Positions 7,955-15,695 of a stretch of 47,766 bases of DNA are shown piece by piece. Where the stretch lies: NCBI GenBank assembly GCA_022451045.1, contig JAKUOW010000005.1, positions 19,276 to 67,041 on the forward strand. Reading direction: 5' to 3'. This DNA is from Pirellulales bacterium. GTDB taxonomy: Bacteria > Planctomycetota > Planctomycetia > Pirellulales > Pirellulaceae. Both the position numbers and the translations under genes were made by a program. The notes under the pieces are model-generated. The model ran no database searches. It was not told where the DNA came from and saw only the letters and a list, made by a program, of their open reading frames with translations. Positions within the stretch are counted from its first letter, which is position 1. Every line of letters begins with the position of its first letter.

Positions 7955-9424
7955 ATGAGAAGGTTAATTTTTGGTTGGTTGGTGGTAGTTTTGGCACTGG
8001 TGTGTCAGGGAAATGTGCGAGGTGAGGAAGGAAAGCCGAATGTTCTTTTCCTAATCTGTGATGATCTGAATTGTGATATCGGTGTCTATGGCCATAAGTT
8101 GGTTAAGACACCAAATATCGATGCCCTAGCTAAAAAAGGGGTGACATTTCTAAATGCACACTGCCAATATCCACTTTGTGGGCCTTCTCGTGCGTCCTTC
8201 ATGACGGGAATGTATCCAGACCAAACTCTCGTGCGCCGCAATGCAATCTACATTCGAGAACATGTTCCGAACGTCCTGACAATTCCCCAGGTCTTTCGTT
8301 CAGAAGATTACTTCGCTACTCGGATCGGCAAAATTTTCCACTACAACGTTCCACGGCATATCGGCACATCCGGTCACGATGATCCTTATTCGTGGAATTA
8401 CACAATTAACCCGCGCGGTCGTGACAAGGAAGAAGAAGACCAGATTTTTTCACTCGTGCCAAACCAGTTCGGCGGGACACTTAGCTGGTTAGCTGCTGAC
8501 GGTACGGACGTAGAACAAACCGATGGCATCGCAGCAAGCGAAGCTATCAATTTGCTAAAGAAGTATTCTCAAACAGGAACATCGTTCTATATGGCAGTTG
8601 GTCTTTATAGACCTCACACGCCGTTTGTCGCTCCGAAAAAGTATTTTGAAATGTATCCTCTCGATAAAATAACCGTTCCAACCATCCCCGACGGATATCT
8701 AAATACGATTCCAAAACCGGCCGCCAGCAGCATCAGCAGAAAGAAGGACCAGGTAAACCTAAAGACAAGCCTGGCAAAACAGGCGATCCAAGCGTATTAC
8801 GCCTCCATCACATTCGCAGACGCGCAACTCGGTCGGATCTTAAGTACGCTCCAATCAACAGGACTCGACAAGAATACCATCGTCGTCTTCACATCGGATC
8901 ATGGTTATCACATGGGAGAACACGGGCACTATCAAAAAACAACTTTGTTTGAGAATGCTACGCGAATCCCGCTGATCATCACCGGCCCTAGCGTAAAGCA
9001 ACTTAATAAGTCTGCTGACGGCTTGGTAGAGATGGTCGATATTTACCCGACCTTGACTGAACTCGCCGGGCTAAAGACTCCGAAGTTTGTAGCTGGGAAA
9101 AGCCTCGTTCCGATCCTCAATGATGCAACTGCATCCATTCGGGAAAGTGCTCTGACGCAGTTTCAAAATGGCTATAGCATTCGCACCTCGCGTTATCGCT
9201 ACACACATTGGGGTGAAGATGGAGAAGCGGGTAATGAACTATACGACCACTCTAATGATCCAGAGGAACTCGTGAATCTATCCCAGAACGACAAATATAG
9301 CGACATCGTCAAACAGCTAAGCCAAATGCTCAAAGATCGAGTCGCTCACGCCAACCTACCACCACAAGGGATAAAGCAAATTCAATCCCCTCTGACACGA
9401 CGAGTCCCACAGCCCAATCCGTAA
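7955..9424 (+). CDS. Sulfatase, iduronate-2-sulfatase-like
   Basis: This is an exported formylglycine sulfatase of 489 residues. A signal peptide (MRRLIFGWLVVVLALVC) is followed by PNVLFLICDDLN (metal Asp pair), YPLCGPSRASFMTG (formylglycine Cys) and the RIGKIFH motif usual in iduronate-2-sulfatase-type enzymes. FTSDHGYHMGEHG supplies metal and catalytic residues. ATG 7955 is preferred because GAGAGG (7944-7949) lies 5 bases upstream; the frame is open further up to GTG 7889 but without signal-peptide sense. It diverges from the UGA-containing gene across the repeat region and converges with the aldo/keto reductase. The substrate is probably a sulfated polysaccharide, unknown in detail. Confidence 0.93.
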   Translation: MRRLIFGWLVVVLALVCQGNVRGEEGKPNVLFLICDDLNCDIGVYGHKLVKTPNIDALAKKGVTFLNAHCQYPLCGPSRASFMTGMYPDQTLVRRNAIYIREHVPNVLTIPQVFRSEDYFATRIGKIFHYNVPRHIGTSGHDDPYSWNYTINPRGRDKEEEDQIFSLVPNQFGGTLSWLAADGTDVEQTDGIAASEAINLLKKYSQTGTSFYMAVGLYRPHTPFVAPKKYFEMYPLDKITVPTIPDGYLNTIPKPAASSISRKKDQVNLKTSLAKQAIQAYYASITFADAQLGRILSTLQSTGLDKNTIVVFTSDHGYHMGEHGHYQKTTLFENATRIPLIITGPSVKQLNKSADGLVEMVDIYPTLTELAGLKTPKFVAGKSLVPILNDATASIRESALTQFQNGYSIRTSRYRYTHWGEDGEAGNELYDHSNDPEELVNLSQNDKYSDIVKQLSQMLKDRVAHANLPPQGIKQIQSPLTRRVPQPNP

Positions 9425-9441
9425 GGTTTTTCACACTGACT

Positions 9442-10335
9442 TTATCCGATCGCGGTTCTCACCCGATTTGTAACTTCCTGGTAAACATCTGCTGGCAAGG
9501 GACCCTTATCAAGAGTTCTAACATTTTCTGCAAGATGGTCGTGATTACACGTTCCAACAATCGTTGTGTGGCAGTGTGGATGACTCAGCGTGAATCTCAG
9601 GATCAACTCTGCCCGAATCATCTCCTCTGAAAGTAAGTCATCGAGCCCGGCTGCCGTCCACGCATCGTTCAGTGCAGGTCGTTGAATCTCCGCGTCCGGC
9701 CCACCGTGCGCAATTCCACCACGAATGATTATTCCTGCACCCGTATCTGCAGCAGCGGTTATCAAATCGTGATGACTGGGAGCCAGGCAAGAGTAGGGGA
9801 TTTGAAACGTGTCAAACACATCCAACTCGATCATTCCTTGCAAGTTTGGTATCGAGTTAGAAGAACCAATAAATCTAATCAGTCCCTGCGATTTAAACTC
9901 CATGAGAGTCTCTACTAATCCTGCACACTTGATCGTCTCAGCGTCTCCGCCATGAAACTGCATGAGATCGATGTAATCGGTTTGCATACGCTCGAGGCTC
10001 GTCTCCAGATTTCGAAGAAGCACGTCTCTCGTCCAAGTGTGAATCACCTCTAAATGGTCATCGTGCTGTTGGTAATCACATCCACACTTGGTTGCCAGAA
10101 TATATTCACTCCGGCGGGACGCTATGAATTGACCAATCCGCTCTTCACTAACACCGTAATCTGGTGCTGTATCAATGAAGTTAATTCCTGCATCTAAGAC
10201 TGCATTCAGAAATACGTCTGCCTCAGAATCACAAACAACACGCACCCCCCAGGTACGCGGGCCGCGTAAACCCATGCTGCCGTATCCCAGCTGAGTTACC
10301 TGTAACCCAGTTCGGCCTAGTTCTTTCTTTATCAT
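9442..10335 (-). CDS. Aldo/keto reductase
   Basis: This is a cytoplasmic NAD(P)H-dependent carbonyl reductase of 297 residues, normal for the family. The N-terminal LGRTGLQVTQLGYGSMGL is the usual start. The catalytic tetrad is visible as Asp and Tyr in DTAPDYGVSEE, Lys in LATKCGC and His in MQFHGGD. The C-terminal HCHTTIVGTCNHDHLAENV corresponds to the cofactor-phosphate region. It lies 68 bases downstream of the DUF1501 gene on the same strand and may be the last gene of that operon. The substrate cannot be told from sequence. Confidence 0.92.
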   Translation of the reverse strand: MIKKELGRTGLQVTQLGYGSMGLRGPRTWGVRVVCDSEADVFLNAVLDAGINFIDTAPDYGVSEERIGQFIASRRSEYILATKCGCDYQQHDDHLEVIHTWTRDVLLRNLETSLERMQTDYIDLMQFHGGDAETIKCAGLVETLMEFKSQGLIRFIGSSNSIPNLQGMIELDVFDTFQIPYSCLAPSHHDLITAAADTGAGIIIRGGIAHGGPDAEIQRPALNDAWTAAGLDDLLSEEMIRAELILRFTLSHPHCHTTIVGTCNHDHLAENVRTLDKGPLPADVYQEVTNRVRTAIG

Positions 10336-10403
10336 CGTGATCGTCCGTTCAACAGCTTCAGAGTCCTAACAGATTTAGGACCGCGAACACGATCGTACCA
10401 GTG

Positions 10404-11717
10404 TTACATCACGCCGTCGATAAGCGAGCCGTTTTCAACAATCTTGATCGGTCGACCAATGCTACTTAGATTCTCGAACTCCGGTTCCACACCGAGTACT
10501 GTATAGAGAGTGTGCAGCAGATCATTTACTTTGACCGGACGATCTGTGATTTCGACACCACCATCATCCGTTTGGCCAATTACTTGACCGCCCTTAATCC
10601 CGCATCCCGCCATGGCCATACTGTACGCTCGTGGATAGTGATCACGACCACCTCTGCCATTGATCCTTGGCGTACGACCAAATTCACCTAACCAAACAAC
10701 CAGAGTTGAATCCAACATTCCACGTTGCTTAAGGTCACGAACCAATTGTGCAAACGGTAAATCTACCTCTGCACACAAATCGGTTGTTCTACTGAAGTTG
10801 TCAAAGTGAGTGTCCCAGTTCGACGATGCTACTTCCACAAACGTTACACCTGATTCGACAAGCCGCCGCGCCATGAGACAACCGGCTGCAAAGCTTCCAT
10901 CTCCATATGCTTCGCGGGAAGATAGCGATTCTTTACTCAAATCAAAAGCATCCATTTCCGGACTGAGGATCATTCGCGATGCTTTGCTATATAATTTTCG
11001 ATTCGCGATAACTGCTTTCTTGGACCCATCATCAGATGCATCGTCTTCAAGTTGATTGAGTAGGCCAAGTCGCCGCTTGTACCGAGACTCCGTTGTTTGA
11101 ATCTGCGTGTTATCGGGCAAGCGTTCAGCAGAGCTTAGTAAGAACGGGTCAAAATCTACGCCGAGCAGTCCGGCCTTTGCTGTGTTCCTCGTGTTACCAA
11201 TTCGCACGAACGATGGCAGATTTGCATCGGCATCCCCCAAGTGCTGTGCAACGTGTGAACCAATAGCGGGATACTTAACACTCGCCGTTGGTAAGTACCC
11301 AGTTTGTGTTACATACGATGCACGTGGATGGCTACCTTCCGGTCCATTCATTGAACGGATAATACACAACTCGTCAGCAATGGAAGCCGTTTCCTTGAGT
11401 CCTGCAGCAAAATTCACACCTGGAATTGAAGTCTGCACGGATTGTGTTTCACCGCCATTGGAATGACCAGACTTAGGATCCCAAGTCTCAAATTGACTGG
11501 GACCACCTCCCATCCAAAGGAGGATGCATGACTTGGCATTTGCCTTGATCTGAGCAGCATTTGCAATGATCGGCAGTTTCCAATTGAGCATGGATAACGC
11601 ACCGACAGATCCAGCCGTTAGTGCCGTACGTCGATTGATTTCTTGTCGTGAATTCTTAATCTTCATAAGTGCATTCCAATCCCGAATTGTGTTTTGCGCC
11701 CCCGAGATTCCGCTCAC
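10404..11717 (-). CDS. DUF1501 exported protein
   Basis: DUF1501 proteins are Tat-exported members of the alkaline-phosphatase/sulfatase fold, abundant in planctomycetes and paired with DUF1549/DUF1553 cytochromes. INRRTALTAGSVGALS is the twin-arginine signal. Family blocks are LWMGGGPSQFETWDPK, the central YGDGSFAAGCLMARRLVESG and VWLGEFGRTPRINGRGGRDHYP. There are two possible starts: GTG 11717, which overlaps the upstream stop as GTGA, or ATG 11666, closer to the signal peptide. Operon position after the DUF1549 gene supports a shared function in the cell envelope. The reaction is not known to me. Confidence 0.92.
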   Translation of the reverse strand: MSGISGAQNTIRDWNALMKIKNSRQEINRRTALTAGSVGALSMLNWKLPIIANAAQIKANAKSCILLWMGGGPSQFETWDPKSGHSNGGETQSVQTSIPGVNFAAGLKETASIADELCIIRSMNGPEGSHPRASYVTQTGYLPTASVKYPAIGSHVAQHLGDADANLPSFVRIGNTRNTAKAGLLGVDFDPFLLSSAERLPDNTQIQTTESRYKRRLGLLNQLEDDASDDGSKKAVIANRKLYSKASRMILSPEMDAFDLSKESLSSREAYGDGSFAAGCLMARRLVESGVTFVEVASSNWDTHFDNFSRTTDLCAEVDLPFAQLVRDLKQRGMLDSTLVVWLGEFGRTPRINGRGGRDHYPRAYSMAMAGCGIKGGQVIGQTDDGGVEITDRPVKVNDLLHTLYTVLGVEPEFENLSSIGRPIKIVENGSLIDGVM

Positions 11718-13333
11718 TTTCGTGTCTTAAATTCTGTCGTGTTAATAAGTGCCCATATCAGATCAGCAAATGCTTCACTTCGATCACCGACCTGTCTGAT
11801 GTAAGTCAACGACGTATTGAGCTCGCTGCGATTTGGCCGACGAGCTAGTACACGTAAATACAATTCCTTCACTGCCTGCTGATTGTCCGGGACTTCCCGA
11901 AGTAATTTTCCAAGTACTGAATTCGGGGCGGCATTCAACTGTTGATTGATAAAAGTAGAATTCATCATCGCTAAAGCCTGAGGAATTGACGTGGACACCT
12001 CCTCACGCAAGTTATTTGGGTCGTAGCCAAATACGTTTGCAAACCCAAATCGCGGAACATTTCGCAAGTTAAACGGATTGGGACCCTGTGCATTTGAAGT
12101 GGGCGGCTTTTCCTCTAATTCGAATACATTGAGGAGCGAGTCAAACAACTGGTCTGATCTAAGTGGTTGGGGCACGTTTGCCTGAAACGGTACTTCGTCG
12201 TAATTCCGTCTATCTCGACTCTCACGTTGATAAGACTCTGTCGACATGATAGTTGCGATTAGCCACTTCAGATCGTAGCCGGATGCTGCAAACTGTCCTG
12301 CAAGATAATCAAATGCCTCTGGTGCAGTAACTTCTCGATCCGGGCCCAGGTCATCCACCGGCTCACAAAAACCCTCACCAACGAGTTCACTCCACATTCG
12401 GTTTGTGAGCGCCTTCGCAAACCACTGGTTGTTGGAATCTGTAACCCAGTCTGCAAGTGTAGACCGGCGACTCGCATCGGTAGTCCCAATCACAACCTCC
12501 TTATCGTTCATAAAGAACTTAGGAGTGATTACTGGACCTTCCTCAGCTGGATTCTCCAGATTCGGCATGTTGTGTTCCAGCGTACCGATGAACCGATTGT
12601 TATTATTTTGTCGCCTGTTACGAGGAGTCCTATCGATGGCGTAAACCAAGAATGTTCTGGGATCCATTTGCGGTCGCATGGCGACTCTTGGGAAAAACGC
12701 CGCAAGCTCATGAAATTGCTGCCGTGTCCATTGATCGGTTGGATGATCGTGGCACTGAGCACATTGGATTTGAATTCCCATGAAGATTCGCGAGATCTCG
12801 GAAACAGTCTCTTCGGGTCTTCCTTGTTGAGCCGCGATCAGCCCAGTCTCCCCGTTTTCCCGAATATCGCCGCTAGCGGTTATCAAATCACGGGCAATTT
12901 CGTCCCACGGTTTGTTTTCATTTAGTGATTCAGCCAGGTATTGCTGAAATGCCAGCACGCCAAGCTGGGACTGGTCATTTGTACGCCGATACGTGATCAC
13001 GTCGCGCCAATAATTTGCCCAGTTCGTACCGTAGTCCTGGTCATCAAGTACAAACTCGAGTAAAAATCTTCGCTTGTCAGGATGGTCCTCCAGACCAAAC
13101 ACGAGAATATCATCGAGAGACGGCAACTGACCAACTACATCAAGATATACCCGACGTATAAACGTCTCATCATCACATGGTTTTATATCAGACGGCTGCG
13201 TCTCTTCATTGATTAAGCGGTCAACTTCAGCAGCAACATCGACAAATGACTGAGCAGCGCATGGTGAATTAACCGTGAACACTGAAAGAAAAGCCGTTAG
13301 TGCAGCAGTTACTGCAAAAGAACGAAGATGCAT
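11714..13333 (-). CDS. DUF1549/DUF1553 domain protein
   Basis: This is a secreted 539-residue protein with an N-terminal DUF1549 and a C-terminal DUF1553. The signal peptide is MHLRSFAVTAALTAFLSVFTVNSPCAAQ. DUF1549 marks are FIRRVYLDVVGQLPS and the CxxCH-like IQCAQCHDHPTDQW, which could bind heme or another metal. DUF1553 includes WVTDSNNQWFAKALTNRMW and the C-terminal LYLRVLARRPNRSE. It is the first gene of the minus-strand operon and overlaps the DUF1501 gene by GTGA. There is no separate N-terminal PSCyt1 cytochrome domain, so this is the short architecture. Confidence 0.92.
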   Translation of the reverse strand: MHLRSFAVTAALTAFLSVFTVNSPCAAQSFVDVAAEVDRLINEETQPSDIKPCDDETFIRRVYLDVVGQLPSLDDILVFGLEDHPDKRRFLLEFVLDDQDYGTNWANYWRDVITYRRTNDQSQLGVLAFQQYLAESLNENKPWDEIARDLITASGDIRENGETGLIAAQQGRPEETVSEISRIFMGIQIQCAQCHDHPTDQWTRQQFHELAAFFPRVAMRPQMDPRTFLVYAIDRTPRNRRQNNNNRFIGTLEHNMPNLENPAEEGPVITPKFFMNDKEVVIGTTDASRRSTLADWVTDSNNQWFAKALTNRMWSELVGEGFCEPVDDLGPDREVTAPEAFDYLAGQFAASGYDLKWLIATIMSTESYQRESRDRRNYDEVPFQANVPQPLRSDQLFDSLLNVFELEEKPPTSNAQGPNPFNLRNVPRFGFANVFGYDPNNLREEVSTSIPQALAMMNSTFINQQLNAAPNSVLGKLLREVPDNQQAVKELYLRVLARRPNRSELNTSLTYIRQVGDRSEAFADLIWALINTTEFKTRK

Positions 13334-13535
13334 GATGAGATCTGTTCTGAAATAGAGATGTTGCCCCTCGTAGTAATTTTAACACCATGGTTGTTAACTG
13401 GTTTCGAGCAATTCTAAAAAAAGGGCATCCAGAACGCCGAGTGCCACATATAATTCCACATCAAGATGCGTGAAACAAACGTCGTGCGGCGGTGTTAGTA
13501 TAAATACACAAGTCCAAACTATGCTTAGTCCAAGG

Positions 13536-13961
13536 ATGAATCGATCAATGAAATCACTCGCTGCTCCAATGTGTTTCATCTTTAGTGTTGTGTTGCAAGC
13601 TAGTGCCTACGGTCAGGCACCCAACAAGCCTACTGGTCTACAGCCAAACGCAAATCAAAACCCGCAGCGACAGGAACGGTATCAACAGTTTCTCCAGCGA
13701 TTCGACACCAACAAGAATGGTCGAATCGATCCGGATGAATTAGCGAAAGCCCGCCAGGCCATTCAACAGCGCCAGCAACAGAATCGGCCGGGCAGCAACT
13801 CAACAACTCAACCCCAGAACAATACCGCGCGACCCAATATGAATAGTCAACAATACCGTCAACTGCTTCAACGATTCGATAAAGATGGTGATGGCAGACT
13901 CAGCGGTGATGAACTGCAAGCCGCCCGGCAAGCACGGCAACAAATGCAAGGAAGTCAGTGA
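13536..13961 (+). CDS. Secreted EF-hand protein, frame continues past its UGA
   Basis: This is a small exported calcium-binding protein. A hydrophobic signal (SLAAPMCFIFSVVLQASAYGQ) precedes a Gln/Asn-rich body with two good EF-hand loops, DTNKNGRIDPDE and DKDGDGRLSGDE, separated by a QQRQQQNRPGSN linker. ATG 13536 or ATG 13548 are the likely starts; AAGGA just before them suits 13548 slightly better in spacing. The stop is UGA at 13959-13961, but the same frame stays open to 14117 and encodes a further EF-hand, so the gene may be a truncated four-EF-hand protein. It diverges from the DUF1549 operon. The calcium-dependent role is unknown. Confidence 0.8.
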   Translation: MNRSMKSLAAPMCFIFSVVLQASAYGQAPNKPTGLQPNANQNPQRQERYQQFLQRFDTNKNGRIDPDELAKARQAIQQRQQQNRPGSNSTTQPQNNTARPNMNSQQYRQLLQRFDKDGDGRLSGDELQAARQARQQMQGSQ

Positions 13962-14117
13962 GGTAGGCCACTAGCTGGACGGATATTGTTTAATTTCGGC
14001 GTTCGTAAAAACCGCCTCGACTCGAGTGAACTAATGTCAGAATATGACCGAAATAGCGATGGTGAACTTAATGCTGCAGAACGCAGGTCTGCGATAGAGG
14101 CACTAGAAAACAAATAG
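13962..14117 (+). other. In-frame EF-hand extension after the UGA stop
   Basis: Directly after the UGA the same frame encodes 51 more residues ending at TAG 14115-14117. They include a decayed loop (FGVRKNRLDSSEL, with the calcium ligands lost and one residue missing relative to FDTNKNGRIDPDEL) and an intact loop, YDRNSDGELNAAE. This looks like the former C-terminal half of the protein, cut off by a nonsense codon, or a rare readthrough product. Confidence 0.6.
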
Positions 14118-14122
14118 CCCAG

Positions 14123-14839
14123 CTAGAATACTTTTTCCTTGAGCTCAAACAAAATGCAGCCGAGGTTATAGAGTCCGTGTAGGATCGCCGCTGCCATGAT
14201 AAAGACAGCCGAAGTAGCCATGTTCGGTTTCTCGTTGCGTGTCATGCTGAGATTCCAGGTTCTCATCAGACCCAAACTCGAGATAAGCCAACACGGTACG
14301 TGAAGTACAACGCCCACCGTCCAACGCCACTGCATGATGTCCGGATTCTCTCTGACTTCCGGGCGTAGCTGGTAAAGCAGGTTTTCAATAACAGCAAAGG
14401 CCAACCCACCGGCTATGGCACATATGGCAATTTGCATCCTCGAAGTAAACCGAAATGGTCTTTTCTCAATTATCCATAAGAGACAGGCTACCTTGAAAAT
14501 CTCCTCAGCTGGTGGTGCGACGAAAACTGCCGAGACTATTGGTAATCCCTGAAAGGAATTTGTCAGCAACGCACCAATAACTGCAAATGGTCCTGCGACC
14601 AGGGCAATCGCAATCGTCAACACCCAGCTGTTTAGAAATGAACGGTTCTCGATATTTACAGCGAGCCATCGATCATATGTAAGACCATCAATCGGTGCGC
14701 TCGGAAGTCTCTTATCAGCAAGTGCCGGTTCATCCCAGACCGTATGTTCGACGGCTTCGTTAGAAGAAATTTCCCTGGAATCAGTTTGAGCCAAATGAGG
14801 CTCGCGGAAGACAGAGTGACGATCTGGCTTCTTGTTCAT
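14123..14839 (-). CDS. PrsW-family intramembrane metalloprotease-like protein
   Basis: This is a 238-residue polytopic membrane protein of the PrsW/CPBP-like clan. After about 70 soluble residues come several membrane helices carrying the characteristic motifs: PPAEEIFKVACLLW (EExxK), GLAFAVIENLLY, VLHVPCWLISSLG and AAAILHGLYNLG. PrsW in Bacillus cleaves an anti-sigma factor; no anti-sigma gene is seen here. The start overlaps the stop of the upstream YbjQ-like gene (ATGA, 14836-14839), so it is the last gene of a three-gene unit. The target could be outside the locus or a YbjQ partner. Confidence 0.82.
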   Translation of the reverse strand: MNKKPDRHSVFREPHLAQTDSREISSNEAVEHTVWDEPALADKRLPSAPIDGLTYDRWLAVNIENRSFLNSWVLTIAIALVAGPFAVIGALLTNSFQGLPIVSAVFVAPPAEEIFKVACLLWIIEKRPFRFTSRMQIAICAIAGGLAFAVIENLLYQLRPEVRENPDIMQWRWTVGVVLHVPCWLISSLGLMRTWNLSMTRNEKPNMATSAVFIMAAAILHGLYNLGCILFELKEKVF

Positions 14840-15300
14840 TTTGCTGCTCGATATGCAGTTCCGGTTGCAATAAGAGCAACCGATGGAGCAGTACCGCTAC
14901 TGATATCCGCAGTCATAAATCGTACGTTGCAAATCGCATTGCAATCTAAATCTCGTGCTGCAACCAATAGCTGTACAAGCACGTCGTTTCGAGCTCGCGC
15001 CATAAGAGAAATAAAGCTCGTGACCTCGCCACCAAAAATATTCTTCAAACTCGCCAGAAACATCTTCAGGTAGTCATTGGCGATAACGACTTCACCGCAC
15101 ACCAGTTGCGGCGTAGGACCACTAGAATCCGCATTGGGAAATGTCTTGAGTTGAGTGACCAGGATGTCGTCCATTTCTGCTAATTGAGCAAGTAGCTTCT
15201 TGGTATGAGCGCGATCATTGATTCGACCAGCTGTGTAGCCCAGCAAAAGCAATCCGAACGGTATGCCAAGATAAATAGCGATGATAATGGCAGTATTCAT
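14836..15300 (-). CDS. Membrane-anchored YbjQ/UPF0145-family protein
   Basis: The N terminus (IIIAIYLGIPFGLLLLGYTAG) is one membrane helix. A linker follows, then a YbjQ/UPF0145 domain recognised by GEVTSFISLMARARNDVLVQL and the core DLDCNAICNVRFMTADIS with the final ALIATGTAYRA strand. UPF0145 proteins form pentameric rings in known structures and have been called heavy-metal-binding-like; the function is unsettled. The start directly follows the upstream stop (TAAATG) and the stop overlaps the PrsW start. The pairing of a soluble and a tethered copy suggests a mixed ring at the membrane, which is inference. Confidence 0.82.
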   Translation of the reverse strand: MNTAIIIAIYLGIPFGLLLLGYTAGRINDRAHTKKLLAQLAEMDDILVTQLKTFPNADSSGPTPQLVCGEVVIANDYLKMFLASLKNIFGGEVTSFISLMARARNDVLVQLLVAARDLDCNAICNVRFMTADISSGTAPSVALIATGTAYRAAK

Positions 15301-15636
15301 TTAGACCGCCTCCGAACCGGAATTGGAGACTTTAACAGCTGTACCGTAGGCATAGAGCTCCGATGCACCGGATGTCACCGAACTCGTGGTGAAGCGAACG
15401 TTGACGATAGCATTCGCGCCAAGTTGCTCGGCCTGCGCGATCATTCTGGTCAAGGCCTCCTGCCGTGACTCCGTCAGAAGTTCCGTGTAACCTTTCAGCT
15501 CACCGCCAGCGAGATTTTTCAGTCCTGCCATGATGTCACGACCTACATTTTTAGCTCTAACCGTATTGCCCTGAACAAGTCCGAGTAATTCTGTGATCTC
15601 ATAGCCAGCTACGGTCTCTGTATTGGTAACAATCAT
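15301..15636 (-). CDS. YbjQ/UPF0145-family protein
   Basis: This is a soluble 111-residue UPF0145 protein, close to the normal family length. VTNTETVAGYEITELLGLVQGNTVRAKNVGRD is the family's N-terminal strand pair. GGELKGYTELLTESRQEAL and QLGANAIVNVRFTTSSV are the conserved core, and ELYAYGTAVKV is the closing strand. It is the first gene of the unit YbjQ - membrane YbjQ - PrsW, with no gap to the second gene. The function is not established. Confidence 0.9.
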   Translation of the reverse strand: MIVTNTETVAGYEITELLGLVQGNTVRAKNVGRDIMAGLKNLAGGELKGYTELLTESRQEALTRMIAQAEQLGANAIVNVRFTTSSVTSGASELYAYGTAVKVSNSGSEAV

Positions 15637-15695
15637 CTATCACTTTCTGTGTAAAGAAGATCTTCGGTTATCGACTTGTGTCAACGTTGATTCTA

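Noticed and set aside
13959-14010. Selenocysteine at the EF-hand UGA
   Set aside because: No stem of useful length places a G-containing loop 16-37 bases downstream, and the flanking sequence is not redox-like.
6716-14117. Genome-wide reassignment of UGA as a sense codon, from two UGA-interrupted frames
   Set aside because: UGA ends many intact genes here at the expected length, for example at 1224-1226, 4303-4305, 11714-11716, 40075-40077 and 41184-41186.
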